This document shows positions 27,395 to 34,703 of a DNA stretch of 64,000 nt, one piece after another. This DNA comes from Actinomycetales bacterium. Its GTDB lineage: Bacteria > Actinomycetota > Actinomycetes > Mycobacteriales > Micromonosporaceae. The notes under the pieces were generated by a model, which saw nothing but the letters and a program-made list of their open reading frames with translations, was not told the origin of the DNA and did no database searches. The translations under genes and the position numbers were made by a program. Position 1 is the stretch's first letter. Every line of letters starts with the position of its first letter. The DNA is taken from contig PKFB01000041.1 of NCBI GenBank assembly GCA_002919305.1, positions 1 to 64,000 on the forward strand, given 5' to 3'.

Positions 27395-29941
27395 TCACAG
27401 AGATCTCGTCGATCTCGTCACCGCTCGTCTGGCCTGCAATGCGCGACGCAGGTCATCGGTTTGGTCGGCGAGGGAACGTCGGACGCTGGGCGGTAGATCC
27501 TCCCGTTCCAGCACCCCGTACGCGCGATCCAGCGTCGCCTGCTCCACGGCGATCCACGGGAACCCGCGCTGACCGATCAGGTACTGAATCGTGTGGGTAC
27601 GCCGCTGCAGCCGCACCACCTCATCGAAGTAACGCTCCACGTAGTCGGTGAGCAGGTCGGCTTGCTCCGGCTGCCAGAACCCCTCCAAGGTCGCCATGAG
27701 CAGGTGGTTAGACGGTTCCTGAGGCCCGAAGGTCATATCCCAGGCCTGTTGTTTGGCGTCAGGATCCGGACGCGCGGCGCGAGCCCGGGCCGCCCCGCGC
27801 TGCCCCATCGCGCTGGGATCACGCGTCAGCTCCTGCTCAATCTCCGACTCATTGATCAGTCCGAGCACCGCCAGCCGGTACAGGATCATCCAGCGCAGCT
27901 CGGTGTCCACGGTGATCCCCGCTGGCACCTCGTCCCCGACCAGCCAACGCCGCACCACGGCGATGTCCTGGTCGTCGACCGCGCACGCGGCCAGCCCACG
28001 GGCCGCGGCGAGCCGGCGCCCGTCGGCGGTGTCCGTGTCGGCCAGGACCCGCCGGCATACAGCGGCCAAGGCGGCGAGGGCCTCTGGGCGCCGCTCCACC
28101 GGCAGATACCGGTCGACCGCCTGATTTCGGGCGAGGGTGAAGCTGGCCTCCCACAGGCTGACCTCTGTCTCATGAGGCAGGTGCGCCACGACCAGGTCGA
28201 TGAACTGGTCGGCCGGCAGATCAGCGTCTCGGGTCGCGTCCCATGCCGCTCCCCACAACAAGGCTCGCGTGAGTGGATCGGCTACTCGACTCAGCGCGCG
28301 GTACGTGGTCTGCCAGGAGCGGTCATCCAGACGGATCTTCGCGAAGGTCAGGTCGCCGTCGTTGAGGACCGTCAGTTCCGGCGCGGGTACGCCGATCAGC
28401 TCCGATACCGGGGTACGGCCACCGCCGACATCCGGATCAAGAGCGACCAGCGTGTGGAGGCGACGGACCAAAGAGCCGTTCTCCTGCGCGTACCCGCCGA
28501 TCGCGATTCGGTGGGGGCGCAAGGTGGGGTGTTCCGGCGGCGCGGTCTGGACCACCGCGAAGGTGGCGAACCGGCCGTCGTCGTCCAATGTGTACTCCGG
28601 GCGGAGGGTGTTCACCTGGCAGGTACGCAGCCAGCGTTTGGCCCAGTCGGTCAGGTCCCGTCCGCTGGCCTGCGACAACGCGTCGAGCAGGTCATTGAGG
28701 GTGGCGTTGCTGAAGCGGTGCCGGGTGAAGTAGTCCCGGATGCCGCGGAGGAAGGTCTCCTCCCCCAGCCAGGCGACCAGTTGACGCAGGATGGAGGCGC
28801 CTTTGGCGTAGGAGATGCCGTCGAAGTTGAGCAGAGCGTGCGCCGCGTCGGACACATCGCCGGCAACCGGGTGGGTGGAGGGTCGCTGATCGGCGGCGTA
28901 GCCCCAGTACTTGCGCAGGACCGCGAAGGTGGTCCAGCTCCCGGTGAAACGAGTCACCCGCTCGGTCACCTCGTGCCCCATGTACTCGGCGAATGACTCG
29001 TTGAGCCATAGGTCGTCCCACCACCGCATGGTGACCAGGTCGCCGAACCACATGTGGGCCATCTCGTGCGCGATCACCTCAGCGCGTTCCTGGCGCTGGG
29101 TGTTGGTGACCGCGGACTGAAACACGTACTCGTCCCGGATCGTGACGCAGCCGGGATTCTCCATGGCGCCGGCGTTGAACTCCGGCACGAACACCTGGTC
29201 GTACTTGCCGAAGGGGTACCGGATCTGGAACATCCGGTGGTACTCGTCCAGACAAGCGCGGGTGATCTCAAACAGCTCGTCGACGTCCGCGTCAAGGTAC
29301 GGGGCCAGGGAGCGGCGACAGTACAGGCCCAACGGGATCCCGTCATGTTCACTGTGGACGCTATGGAAGGGCCCGGCCGCTACGGCCAGGAAGTATGTGG
29401 ACAGCGGCGGAGTGGTCGCCAGGCGCCAGCGCCCAGGGGCGACCTGGGTGGCCGCGCCGTTACCCACCACCGTCCACTGTGACGGGACCGTCAGGGAGAC
29501 GGTGAACGGCGCCTTCAGGTCGGGCTGGTCGAAGCTGGCGAAGACGCGTCGTGTGTCGTCCAGGAAGCACTGGGTGTAGGTGTAGACCTCGCCGTCGACG
29601 GGATCGACATACCGGTGCATCCCTTCACCGGTGTGGGAGTAGGCCATCTCGGCGACAACGGTCAGTTCGTTCTCAGCGGCCAGATCCCACAGCGGAAGCC
29701 GGTTGTTCTCCAGAGCCTTCAAATCCAGAGGCCGACCGTTCAACACGGCACGGTGGAGCACGGCGGGCTCCACCTCCACGAAACTGGACGCGCCGGGTTG
29801 CGTGCATCCGAATCGGATCGTGACGGTGGAACCGAAAAACCGCTCACCGCGGGTGAGGTCAAGGTCGAGTGTGTAGTCGCGAACCTGGATCAGCTGGGCG
29901 CGTGTCTCGGCCTCATCACGGGTCAGGCTGGCCACCCGCAC
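27395..29941 (-). CDS. pepN: Aminopeptidase N (M1 zinc metallopeptidase)
   Basis: 848 residues. The exopeptidase motif GAMENPG and the zinc motif HEMAHMWFGDLV...NESFAEY (HExxH-x18-E) are intact; the N-terminal beta-saddle and C-terminal ERAP1-like helical domain are full length. It removes N-terminal residues from peptides in the cytoplasm (no signal peptide). Monocistronic on the minus strand. Confidence 0.96.
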   Translation of the reverse strand: MRVASLTRDEAETRAQLIQVRDYTLDLDLTRGERFFGSTVTIRFGCTQPGASSFVEVEPAVLHRAVLNGRPLDLKALENNRLPLWDLAAENELTVVAEMAYSHTGEGMHRYVDPVDGEVYTYTQCFLDDTRRVFASFDQPDLKAPFTVSLTVPSQWTVVGNGAATQVAPGRWRLATTPPLSTYFLAVAAGPFHSVHSEHDGIPLGLYCRRSLAPYLDADVDELFEITRACLDEYHRMFQIRYPFGKYDQVFVPEFNAGAMENPGCVTIRDEYVFQSAVTNTQRQERAEVIAHEMAHMWFGDLVTMRWWDDLWLNESFAEYMGHEVTERVTRFTGSWTTFAVLRKYWGYAADQRPSTHPVAGDVSDAAHALLNFDGISYAKGASILRQLVAWLGEETFLRGIRDYFTRHRFSNATLNDLLDALSQASGRDLTDWAKRWLRTCQVNTLRPEYTLDDDGRFATFAVVQTAPPEHPTLRPHRIAIGGYAQENGSLVRRLHTLVALDPDVGGGRTPVSELIGVPAPELTVLNDGDLTFAKIRLDDRSWQTTYRALSRVADPLTRALLWGAAWDATRDADLPADQFIDLVVAHLPHETEVSLWEASFTLARNQAVDRYLPVERRPEALAALAAVCRRVLADTDTADGRRLAAARGLAACAVDDQDIAVVRRWLVGDEVPAGITVDTELRWMILYRLAVLGLINESEIEQELTRDPSAMGQRGAARARAARPDPDAKQQAWDMTFGPQEPSNHLLMATLEGFWQPEQADLLTDYVERYFDEVVRLQRRTHTIQYLIGQRGFPWIAVEQATLDRAYGVLEREDLPPSVRRSLADQTDDLRRALQARRAVTRSTRSL

Positions 29942-30037
29942 ACTCTAGAGCGCATTACTGACATCCTCGACCCTTCTCCCCCCTATCGCAGGTAGTGCCT
30001 CCAACGACTGAACACCGATCGTTGTTACGGTGCTACT

Positions 30038-30799
30038 GTGCGTATCGCTGATCTACCTCCTGAGCGACGTCCCCGGGAGCGGCTGGCCGAGTTGGGCGCG
30101 GAGGCGCTCGGCGACCATGAGCTGCTGGCGGTGGTCCTCGGTAGCGGCGGGGTCCGGGGAGCGGGAGCCCATGTCCTGGCCGAGACGCTGCTGGACAGGT
30201 TCGGGTCGCTGGAGCAGCTCGCGCAAGCCAGCCCCGAGGAGCTAGAGGCGGTCCCAGGGGTAGGGCCGGTCAAGGCCGCCAACATCGTGGCTACGTTCGC
30301 ACTCGGTCGGCGGTGCGTGTCGTCCTCACCGCCACCCGCCTCCCCCTCCACGGGGACCACCATCCCACCGCTGCCTACGCCCCGCTCCGGAGACACCGCG
30401 CCGTCCCCGTCACAGGATCGCGACCTCCAGGCCACTGACCTCCCGGACCCCACCTGCGCTCTCCGCCGCAAGGCCCCGCACGACGTCGTGGCCGCCAGTG
30501 CCGACTCTCCCGGCTCCGACGCCGTCACGTCGGGCACCCCCCAACCCCAGGGTCTTTCCTCCAGAAGGGGTACGCCCGGGCCAGGCGCACCCGTCAGCGC
30601 CGCAGCCGGGCAGGACGCCGCTTCCCATGGCGATGACGAGCAGTCCGACCTGGCGATCCTGGTCTGCCTGGTTCCCGGCTCCCGGTCTGCCGCGTTGTTT
30701 GAGGAGTTCGCGGACCTCGCCGAGGCCACCGGCCTGCGCCTCATCGGACACCTGGTCCTCCCCGCCCGCACCTGGCGTTCAGACCGAACAGACGCGTAG
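30038..30799 (+). CDS. RadC-like protein without the JAMM/MPN metalloprotease domain
   Basis: 253 residues. The first ~90 residues are the N-terminal UPF0758/RadC region (MRIADLPPERRPRERLAELG, ALGDHELLAVVLGSGGVRG) with an HhH motif, EAVPGVGPVKAANI. The MPN domain that should follow, with HxHPSG and Ser/Asp ligands, is absent: residues ~93-205 are a Pro/Ser/Gly/Ala-rich linker. The last ~45 residues (LFEEFADLAEATGLRLIGHLVLP) resemble the final helix and strand of RadC. So the protein keeps its DNA-binding-like half and loses the putative protease. It is followed by the trpS leader ten bases after the stop. Confidence 0.72.
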   Translation: MRIADLPPERRPRERLAELGAEALGDHELLAVVLGSGGVRGAGAHVLAETLLDRFGSLEQLAQASPEELEAVPGVGPVKAANIVATFALGRRCVSSSPPPASPSTGTTIPPLPTPRSGDTAPSPSQDRDLQATDLPDPTCALRRKAPHDVVAASADSPGSDAVTSGTPQPQGLSSRRGTPGPGAPVSAAAGQDAASHGDDEQSDLAILVCLVPGSRSAALFEEFADLAEATGLRLIGHLVLPARTWRSDRTDA

Positions 30800-30814
30800 C
30801 ATCGGGGCGTGCGG

Positions 30815-30850
30815 ATGTCACCGATCTTCCTCGGCTGGTGGTCGCCCTAA
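30815..30850 (+). CDS. trpS leader peptide with tandem Trp codons
   Basis: A short frame, ATG to TAA, encodes MSPIFLGWWSP; two consecutive TGG codons (30836-30841) stand just before the stop. GTG at 30809 in the same frame is an alternative start. GGGG at 30804-30807 is a possible ribosome binding site. Two adjacent Trp codons in an 11-residue peptide upstream of a Trp-tRNA synthetase gene, overlapping the first of four pairing segments, mark an attenuation leader. It senses charged tRNA-Trp by ribosome stalling. Confidence 0.85.
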   Translation: MSPIFLGWWSP

Positions 30851-30912
30851 GGGCGGCTACCTCATCCGCGTACCCAAAGACCGACATGCGGCCGCCCTAC
30901 TCCGGGCGGCCG
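30841..30912 (+). promoter_or_regulatory. Ribosome-mediated attenuator of trpS (segments 1-4)
   Basis: Segment 1 (GTCGCCC, 30841-30847, overlapping the second Trp codon) pairs with segment 2 (GGGCGGC, 30851-30857) around the leader stop codon. Segment 2 can instead pair with segment 3 (GCCGCCC, 30891-30897). Segment 3 within CGGCCGCCC (30889-30897) pairs with segment 4 GGGCGGCCG (30904-30912), a perfect 9-bp stem with a six-base loop. Stalling at the Trp codons would mask segment 1 and favour 2:3 (expression on); completing the leader would cover 1 and 2 and favour 3:4 (off). The 3:4 stem lacks a U-tract, so the termination efficiency is uncertain. Confidence 0.8.
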
Positions 30913-30923
30913 TCGCGCGTGCT

Positions 30924-30968
30924 GAGGGCCTCCGGGTAGGCGGTCGCCTCAAGCCTCAAGGAGCCCTC
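30924..30968 (+). promoter_or_regulatory. Hairpin that can hide the trpS ribosome binding site
   Basis: GAGGGC(C)TCC (30924-30933, one bulge) pairs with GGAGCCCTC (30960-30968), burying the AAGGAG that lies seven bases before the trpS ATG. A small inner stem AGGC/GCCT (30938-30949) fits within it. This would allow translational control downstream of the attenuator; the effect is inferred. Confidence 0.5.
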
Positions 30969-30970
30969 TT

Positions 30971-32161
30971 ATGTCTCGTCGCCTTTCTGGCTTCAAACCG
31001 ACCGGCTACCTGCATCTGGGCAACTACCTAGGCGCGATCCGCCCGATGGTGCGTGCCCAGGATTCACCCGACAGCCACAGAGATCTCCTGTCTGACGCGG
31101 ATATCCCTGGCACAGATATCTTTGCCGCCTCTGGCACGAATACCCCTGATACGGCTGCCCCTAATGCTGCCCCTAATACGGATATCCCTGGTGCGGATAT
31201 CACCCCGCAGGACCCTGTCACGTCACAAGGCCAAGATCATCTGTTTCCTGCCCGACACCGGTCGGAGATCAACAACATCGTGATGGTGGCCGATCTCCAC
31301 GCTTTGACCGTCACACACGATCCAGCCACCATTCAGACTTTCACCCGGCACGTGGCGACCGCACTCCTGGCGGCCGGCGTAGATCCTGACCGGAGTCTGT
31401 TCTTCGTCCAGTCCCACGTCCCGGAACACACCGAACTGCACTATCTGCTGGAGGCCACCACCGGATACGGCGAGGCCCACCGGATGATCCAGTTCAAGGA
31501 AAGGTCCGCTCGAGAAGGCAAAGAGAACATCCGGCTCGCCCTGCTCACCTACCCGGTCCTGATGGCCTCCGACATCCTGCTCTACGACGTTGACGAGGTG
31601 CCGGTCGGCGAAGACCAACGCCAGCACGTGGAGCTCACCCGCACCGTGGCCAGACGGTTCAACCAACGCTACGGCCCTACTTTCGTGGTTCCCCGAGTCA
31701 CATACCCCGTCCACGCCGCCCGGGTGAAGAACCTGTCTGACCCGCGCATCAAGATGGAGAAGAGCAGACCACCCCACACCGGTGTGATCTTCCTGTTGGA
31801 CCCGCCCGACGTGCTGCGTCACAAGATCATGCGGGCAGTCACCGACCAGGAGGCCCAGATCCGCTACGACCCACAGGCGCAACCTGGTATCGCCAATCTG
31901 TTGGAGATCCTCGGGGCCTGTCTCGATCTCCCGCCCGCCACGCTCGCCCACCAATACGGCGGGCAGGGGTATCGCCGCCTGAAGGAGACCGTCGCGGACG
32001 TGGTCATCGAGACCCTCCGGCCGATTCAGCGGCGATACGCCGAATTGGAGCAGGACCCCGCGTACCTGTCCGATGTGTTGAAGGTGTGTGCCGGACGGGC
32101 CCGGGAGTACGCCGCCCAGACCGTGGACAGGGCACGCCGCGCCATGGGGCTACTCCCCTAG
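30971..32161 (+). CDS. trpS: Tryptophanyl-tRNA synthetase with an unusual N-terminal insertion
   Basis: 396 residues versus about 330-340 usual. The HIGH-equivalent is TGYLHLGNYLG (11-21), and KMEKS (about 261-265) stands where KMSKS is expected. Between them residues ~30-98 are a low-complexity Asp/Pro/Thr/Ala insertion that contains a repeated DIPG-x-DI unit (44-50, 71-77) and precedes the Rossmann strand NNIVMVADLHALT. The rest of the catalytic and anticodon domains follows the family (LTYPVLMASDILLYD, GEDQRQHVELTR). AAGGAG lies seven bases before the ATG. Control by the leader-peptide attenuator suggests an inducible, perhaps auxiliary enzyme like the attenuated TrpRS of Streptomyces coelicolor; whether a second trpS exists is not visible here. 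Confidence 0.95.
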   Translation: MSRRLSGFKPTGYLHLGNYLGAIRPMVRAQDSPDSHRDLLSDADIPGTDIFAASGTNTPDTAAPNAAPNTDIPGADITPQDPVTSQGQDHLFPARHRSEINNIVMVADLHALTVTHDPATIQTFTRHVATALLAAGVDPDRSLFFVQSHVPEHTELHYLLEATTGYGEAHRMIQFKERSAREGKENIRLALLTYPVLMASDILLYDVDEVPVGEDQRQHVELTRTVARRFNQRYGPTFVVPRVTYPVHAARVKNLSDPRIKMEKSRPPHTGVIFLLDPPDVLRHKIMRAVTDQEAQIRYDPQAQPGIANLLEILGACLDLPPATLAHQYGGQGYRRLKETVADVVIETLRPIQRRYAELEQDPAYLSDVLKVCAGRAREYAAQTVDRARRAMGLLP

Positions 32162-32189
32162 ACAGCAGCCCCAGGCCGCGTCGACGCGG

Positions 32190-33635
32190 TTAGTAGTCGT
32201 CCGTGTCTTCCTCCTCGGAGTGCGGCGGCTCGTCGGGCGATGGGCGCCGCCGGGCCTGCCTGGCCGCCAGTCGAGCCGCCGCACTCACCCGCTCGTTGCG
32301 TTCCAACCGGTAGTCGGTGCCACGCGCCCCGGGGATGTAGTCGTTACCGGTGGGCAGCATCGGCTGCCATTCGAACTCCATATCGCCGATCCGGACCGAG
32401 CAGCCGGGTTCGGCGCCCAACCGGGCCAGCTCAGTCTCCACCCCCAGGCGGGCGAGCCGGTCGGCCAGGTATCCGATGGCCTCATCGTTGTTGAAGTCGG
32501 TCTGGCGAACCCACCGTTCGGGTTTGGGGCCGCGGACCACGAACGTGTCCCCGTCCCGCTCGATGGTGAAGGTGTTCTCATCCACCGCGGGCGGACGGAG
32601 CACGATCCGGGTCGGCTCGAGCTCGGGCTGCCGCGCCCGGTACTCCTCAACCCGTTCGGCCAGCGCGAAGGTGAACGGTCGCAGCCCTTCACGGCTGACT
32701 GCGCTGATTTCGAACACCGGCAGCCCACGCGCCTCCAATTCAGGCCGGACCAGCTCAGCCAGCTCACGGGCGTCAGGGACGTCGATCTTGTTCAGCGCCA
32801 CCAGCCGTGGCCGGTCCTCCAAGCCGCCGTAGGCCCGCAGCTCCTGCTCGATGACGTCGATGTCGCTGATCGGATCCCGTCCCGGCTCCAGGGTGGCACA
32901 GTCGACGACGTGCACCAGCACCGCGCAGCGCTCAATATGCCGTAGGAAGTCCAGCCCCAGTCCTTTACCCTGCGCGGCTCCGGGGATCAGACCTGGCACG
33001 TCGGCGATGGTGAACGTGCTGTCCCCCGCTCGAACCACGCCCAGGTTGGGCACCAGGGTGGTGAAGGGATAGTCAGCGATCTTGGGGCGTGCGGCGGAGA
33101 GCACGGAGATCAGTGAGGATTTACCCGCGCTGGGATACCCCACCAGACCGACGTCGGCGACGCTCTTAAGCTCCAGGACGATATCCAGTTCCTCTCCCGG
33201 TTCGCCCAATTCCGCGAATCCCGGAGCCTTGCGACGGTGGTTAGCCAGCGCTGCGTTCCCCCGGCCGCCCCGACCACCGGTGGCCACCACGAACGAGGTG
33301 CCCGCCCCCACCAGATCGGCGAGCACCTCGCCGTCTGGGGTGCTGACCACGGTGCCGTTAGGCACTTTGAGAATCAGGTCCTCGCCGTTGGCGCCGTGGC
33401 GGTTTGATCCCTGCCCTTGCGCCCCGTTGGGGGCCTTGACCGTTGGACGGAAATGGAAGTCGAGCAAGGTGTGGACGCTCGGGTCGACGACGAGCACCAC
33501 GTTGCCGCCCCGTCCACCGTTGCCCCCGTCCGGCCCACCGAAGGGTTTGAACTTCTCACGATGGATGGAGGCGCAGCCGTGGCCACCGTCACCGGCCTTG
33601 ACGTGCAGCACCACCCGGTCCACGAAGGTGGTCAT
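32190..33635 (-). CDS. obgE: GTPase ObgE/CgtA
   Basis: 481 residues. The Gly-rich Obg fold is at the start ([27 protein letters not shown]), the G-domain shows [19 protein letters not shown] and NKID, and the C-terminal OCT domain ([20 protein letters not shown]) is followed by a charged tail. ObgE links ribosome 50S assembly, (p)ppGpp and growth control. Standard position after rplU-rpmA, but with a strong terminator between, so it probably also has its own promoter. Confidence 0.97.
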   Translation of the reverse strand: MTTFVDRVVLHVKAGDGGHGCASIHREKFKPFGGPDGGNGGRGGNVVLVVDPSVHTLLDFHFRPTVKAPNGAQGQGSNRHGANGEDLILKVPNGTVVSTPDGEVLADLVGAGTSFVVATGGRGGRGNAALANHRRKAPGFAELGEPGEELDIVLELKSVADVGLVGYPSAGKSSLISVLSAARPKIADYPFTTLVPNLGVVRAGDSTFTIADVPGLIPGAAQGKGLGLDFLRHIERCAVLVHVVDCATLEPGRDPISDIDVIEQELRAYGGLEDRPRLVALNKIDVPDARELAELVRPELEARGLPVFEISAVSREGLRPFTFALAERVEEYRARQPELEPTRIVLRPPAVDENTFTIERDGDTFVVRGPKPERWVRQTDFNNDEAIGYLADRLARLGVETELARLGAEPGCSVRIGDMEFEWQPMLPTGNDYIPGARGTDYRLERNERVSAAARLAARQARRRPSPDEPPHSEEEDTDDY

Positions 33636-33915
33636 GGCCTCCTCCTCACTGCTGTCCTTGCGGCCCTGCCCGGGTCTGGTCAGGATCGGTCGGGCCGGTC
33701 ACATTCGGTCGGCTCCCCGTGATTCCCATCATGATCACCGGTTTTGCGGGCCCCTACTCCAGTCGCGGGCGGTGAACTGATCCGCCCGACCGGCCGCTTG
33801 GTGAAAAGGGATCGAGGAACACCTGTGTGCATGAACGATACGAACGAACATCGACGCCGACGTGCGCAGGGCAAGGGAATCGGCAGGGAAATCGCAGGGC
33901 ATGCGGGACAAAGGA
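33636..33915. other. Intergenic region between obgE start and the rpmA terminator
   Basis: About 280 bases without a supportable gene; it must hold the obgE promoter (minus). GAGGAGGCC lies directly before the obgE start (rc of 33636-33650) as its ribosome binding site. Confidence 0.5.
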
Positions 33916-33943
33916 AAAGGCGGGCCGGCAACGGCCCGCCTTT
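33916..33943 (-). terminator. Rho-independent terminator after rpmA
   Basis: AAAGGCGGGCC and GGCCCGCCTTT form a perfect 11-bp stem with a six-base loop, followed on the minus strand by TTTTCC. It lies 19 bases after the rpmA stop. Confidence 0.85.
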
Positions 33944-33961
33944 ACTCACGATCTGTGGAAC

Positions 33962-34219
33962 TCAGTTGTTCACTGGAACCACACTGACGATCCTGCGGCC
34001 CCGCCGGGTCCCGAACTTGACCGTACCGGTCGCCAGCGCGAACAGCGTGTCGTCGCCACCCCGTCCAACCAGATCACCGGGGTGGAACTTGGTTCCCCGC
34101 TGCCGGACGAGGATCTCTCCGGCGTTGACCAACTGACCGCCGAAACGCTTAACGCCGAGTCGCTTCGCGGCAGAGTCGCGTCCATTCCGCGAGCTCGACG
34201 CACCCTTCTTGTGTGCCAT
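33962..34219 (-). CDS. rpmA: Large ribosomal subunit protein bL27
   Basis: 85 residues. [15 protein letters not shown] at the start and [10 protein letters not shown] are diagnostic; the N-terminal tail reaches the peptidyl transferase centre. It lies eight bases after rplU, with which it is cotranscribed. Confidence 0.98.
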   Translation of the reverse strand: MAHKKGASSSRNGRDSAAKRLGVKRFGGQLVNAGEILVRQRGTKFHPGDLVGRGGDDTLFALATGTVKFGTRRGRRIVSVVPVNN

Positions 34220-34227
34220 TTGGGCGC

Positions 34228-34554
34228 CTACTTCCCGCTCTCGATGCCGGTGACCCGCACCTTGGTGAGCCGCTGCCGGTGGCCCTGGCGCTTGTGGTAA
34301 CCGGTCTTGTTCTTGAACTTGTGGATCCGGATCTTCGGCCCCTTCTCGTGGGACACGATCTCTCCGGTGACGGTAACTCCGGCCAGCGCGTCAGCGTCGG
34401 TGACCAGCTGGGGGGTGTCACCGTCGTTGTCGACGAGCATGACCGCGGGCAGCGTCACGGTGTCTCCCGGCTCGACCGGGAGCCGCTCGACTGTGATCAC
34501 ATCGCCTTCGGCGACCTTGTACTGCTTGCCGCCGGTTTTGACGATCGCGTACAT
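34228..34554 (-). CDS. rplU: Large ribosomal subunit protein bL21
   Basis: 108 residues. [18 protein letters not shown] at the start and [15 protein letters not shown] near the end are the L21 signatures. The ATG at 34554 is chosen (GAGGAGAG about 12 bases upstream); the frame extends to 34707 without homology and would run into rne. First gene of rplU-rpmA. Confidence 0.97.
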   Translation of the reverse strand: MYAIVKTGGKQYKVAEGDVITVERLPVEPGDTVTLPAVMLVDNDGDTPQLVTDADALAGVTVTGEIVSHEKGPKIRIHKFKNKTGYHKRQGHRQRLTKVRVTGIESGK

Positions 34555-34672
34555 CGGGACGCAGCTCTCCTCGGTTGCTCGTTGCTTCTGGTTGGTGAGG
34601 GCCTCACGACCATTGGGGTACGCCCGGGACAGGCACACGGAGGTCCGCAGGCAAGGGTACGGCATGGTTGTC

Positions 34673-34695
34673 GCCCGCCCCAAACCGGGGCGGGC
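34673..34695 (-). terminator. Hairpin after the RNase E/G gene
   Basis: GCCCGCCCC and GGGGCGGGC form a perfect 9-bp stem with a five-base loop, starting eight bases past the rne stop on the minus strand. No long U-tract. Confidence 0.65.
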
Positions 34696-34703
34696 ATTAA
34701 GCC

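Noticed and set aside
27593-28996. 467-codon plus-strand frame opposite pepN
   Set aside because: Antisense to the full-length M1 peptidase; no independent support.
30025-30771. 248-codon minus-strand frame opposite the RadC-like gene
   Set aside because: Antisense to recognisable RadC residues; Ser/Ala/Arg-rich translation typical of a high-GC shadow frame.
30881-30912. Possible intrinsic terminator of radC rather than an attenuator stem
   Set aside because: The alternative 2:3 pairing and the upstream Trp-Trp leader explain it better, although it may also end radC transcripts.
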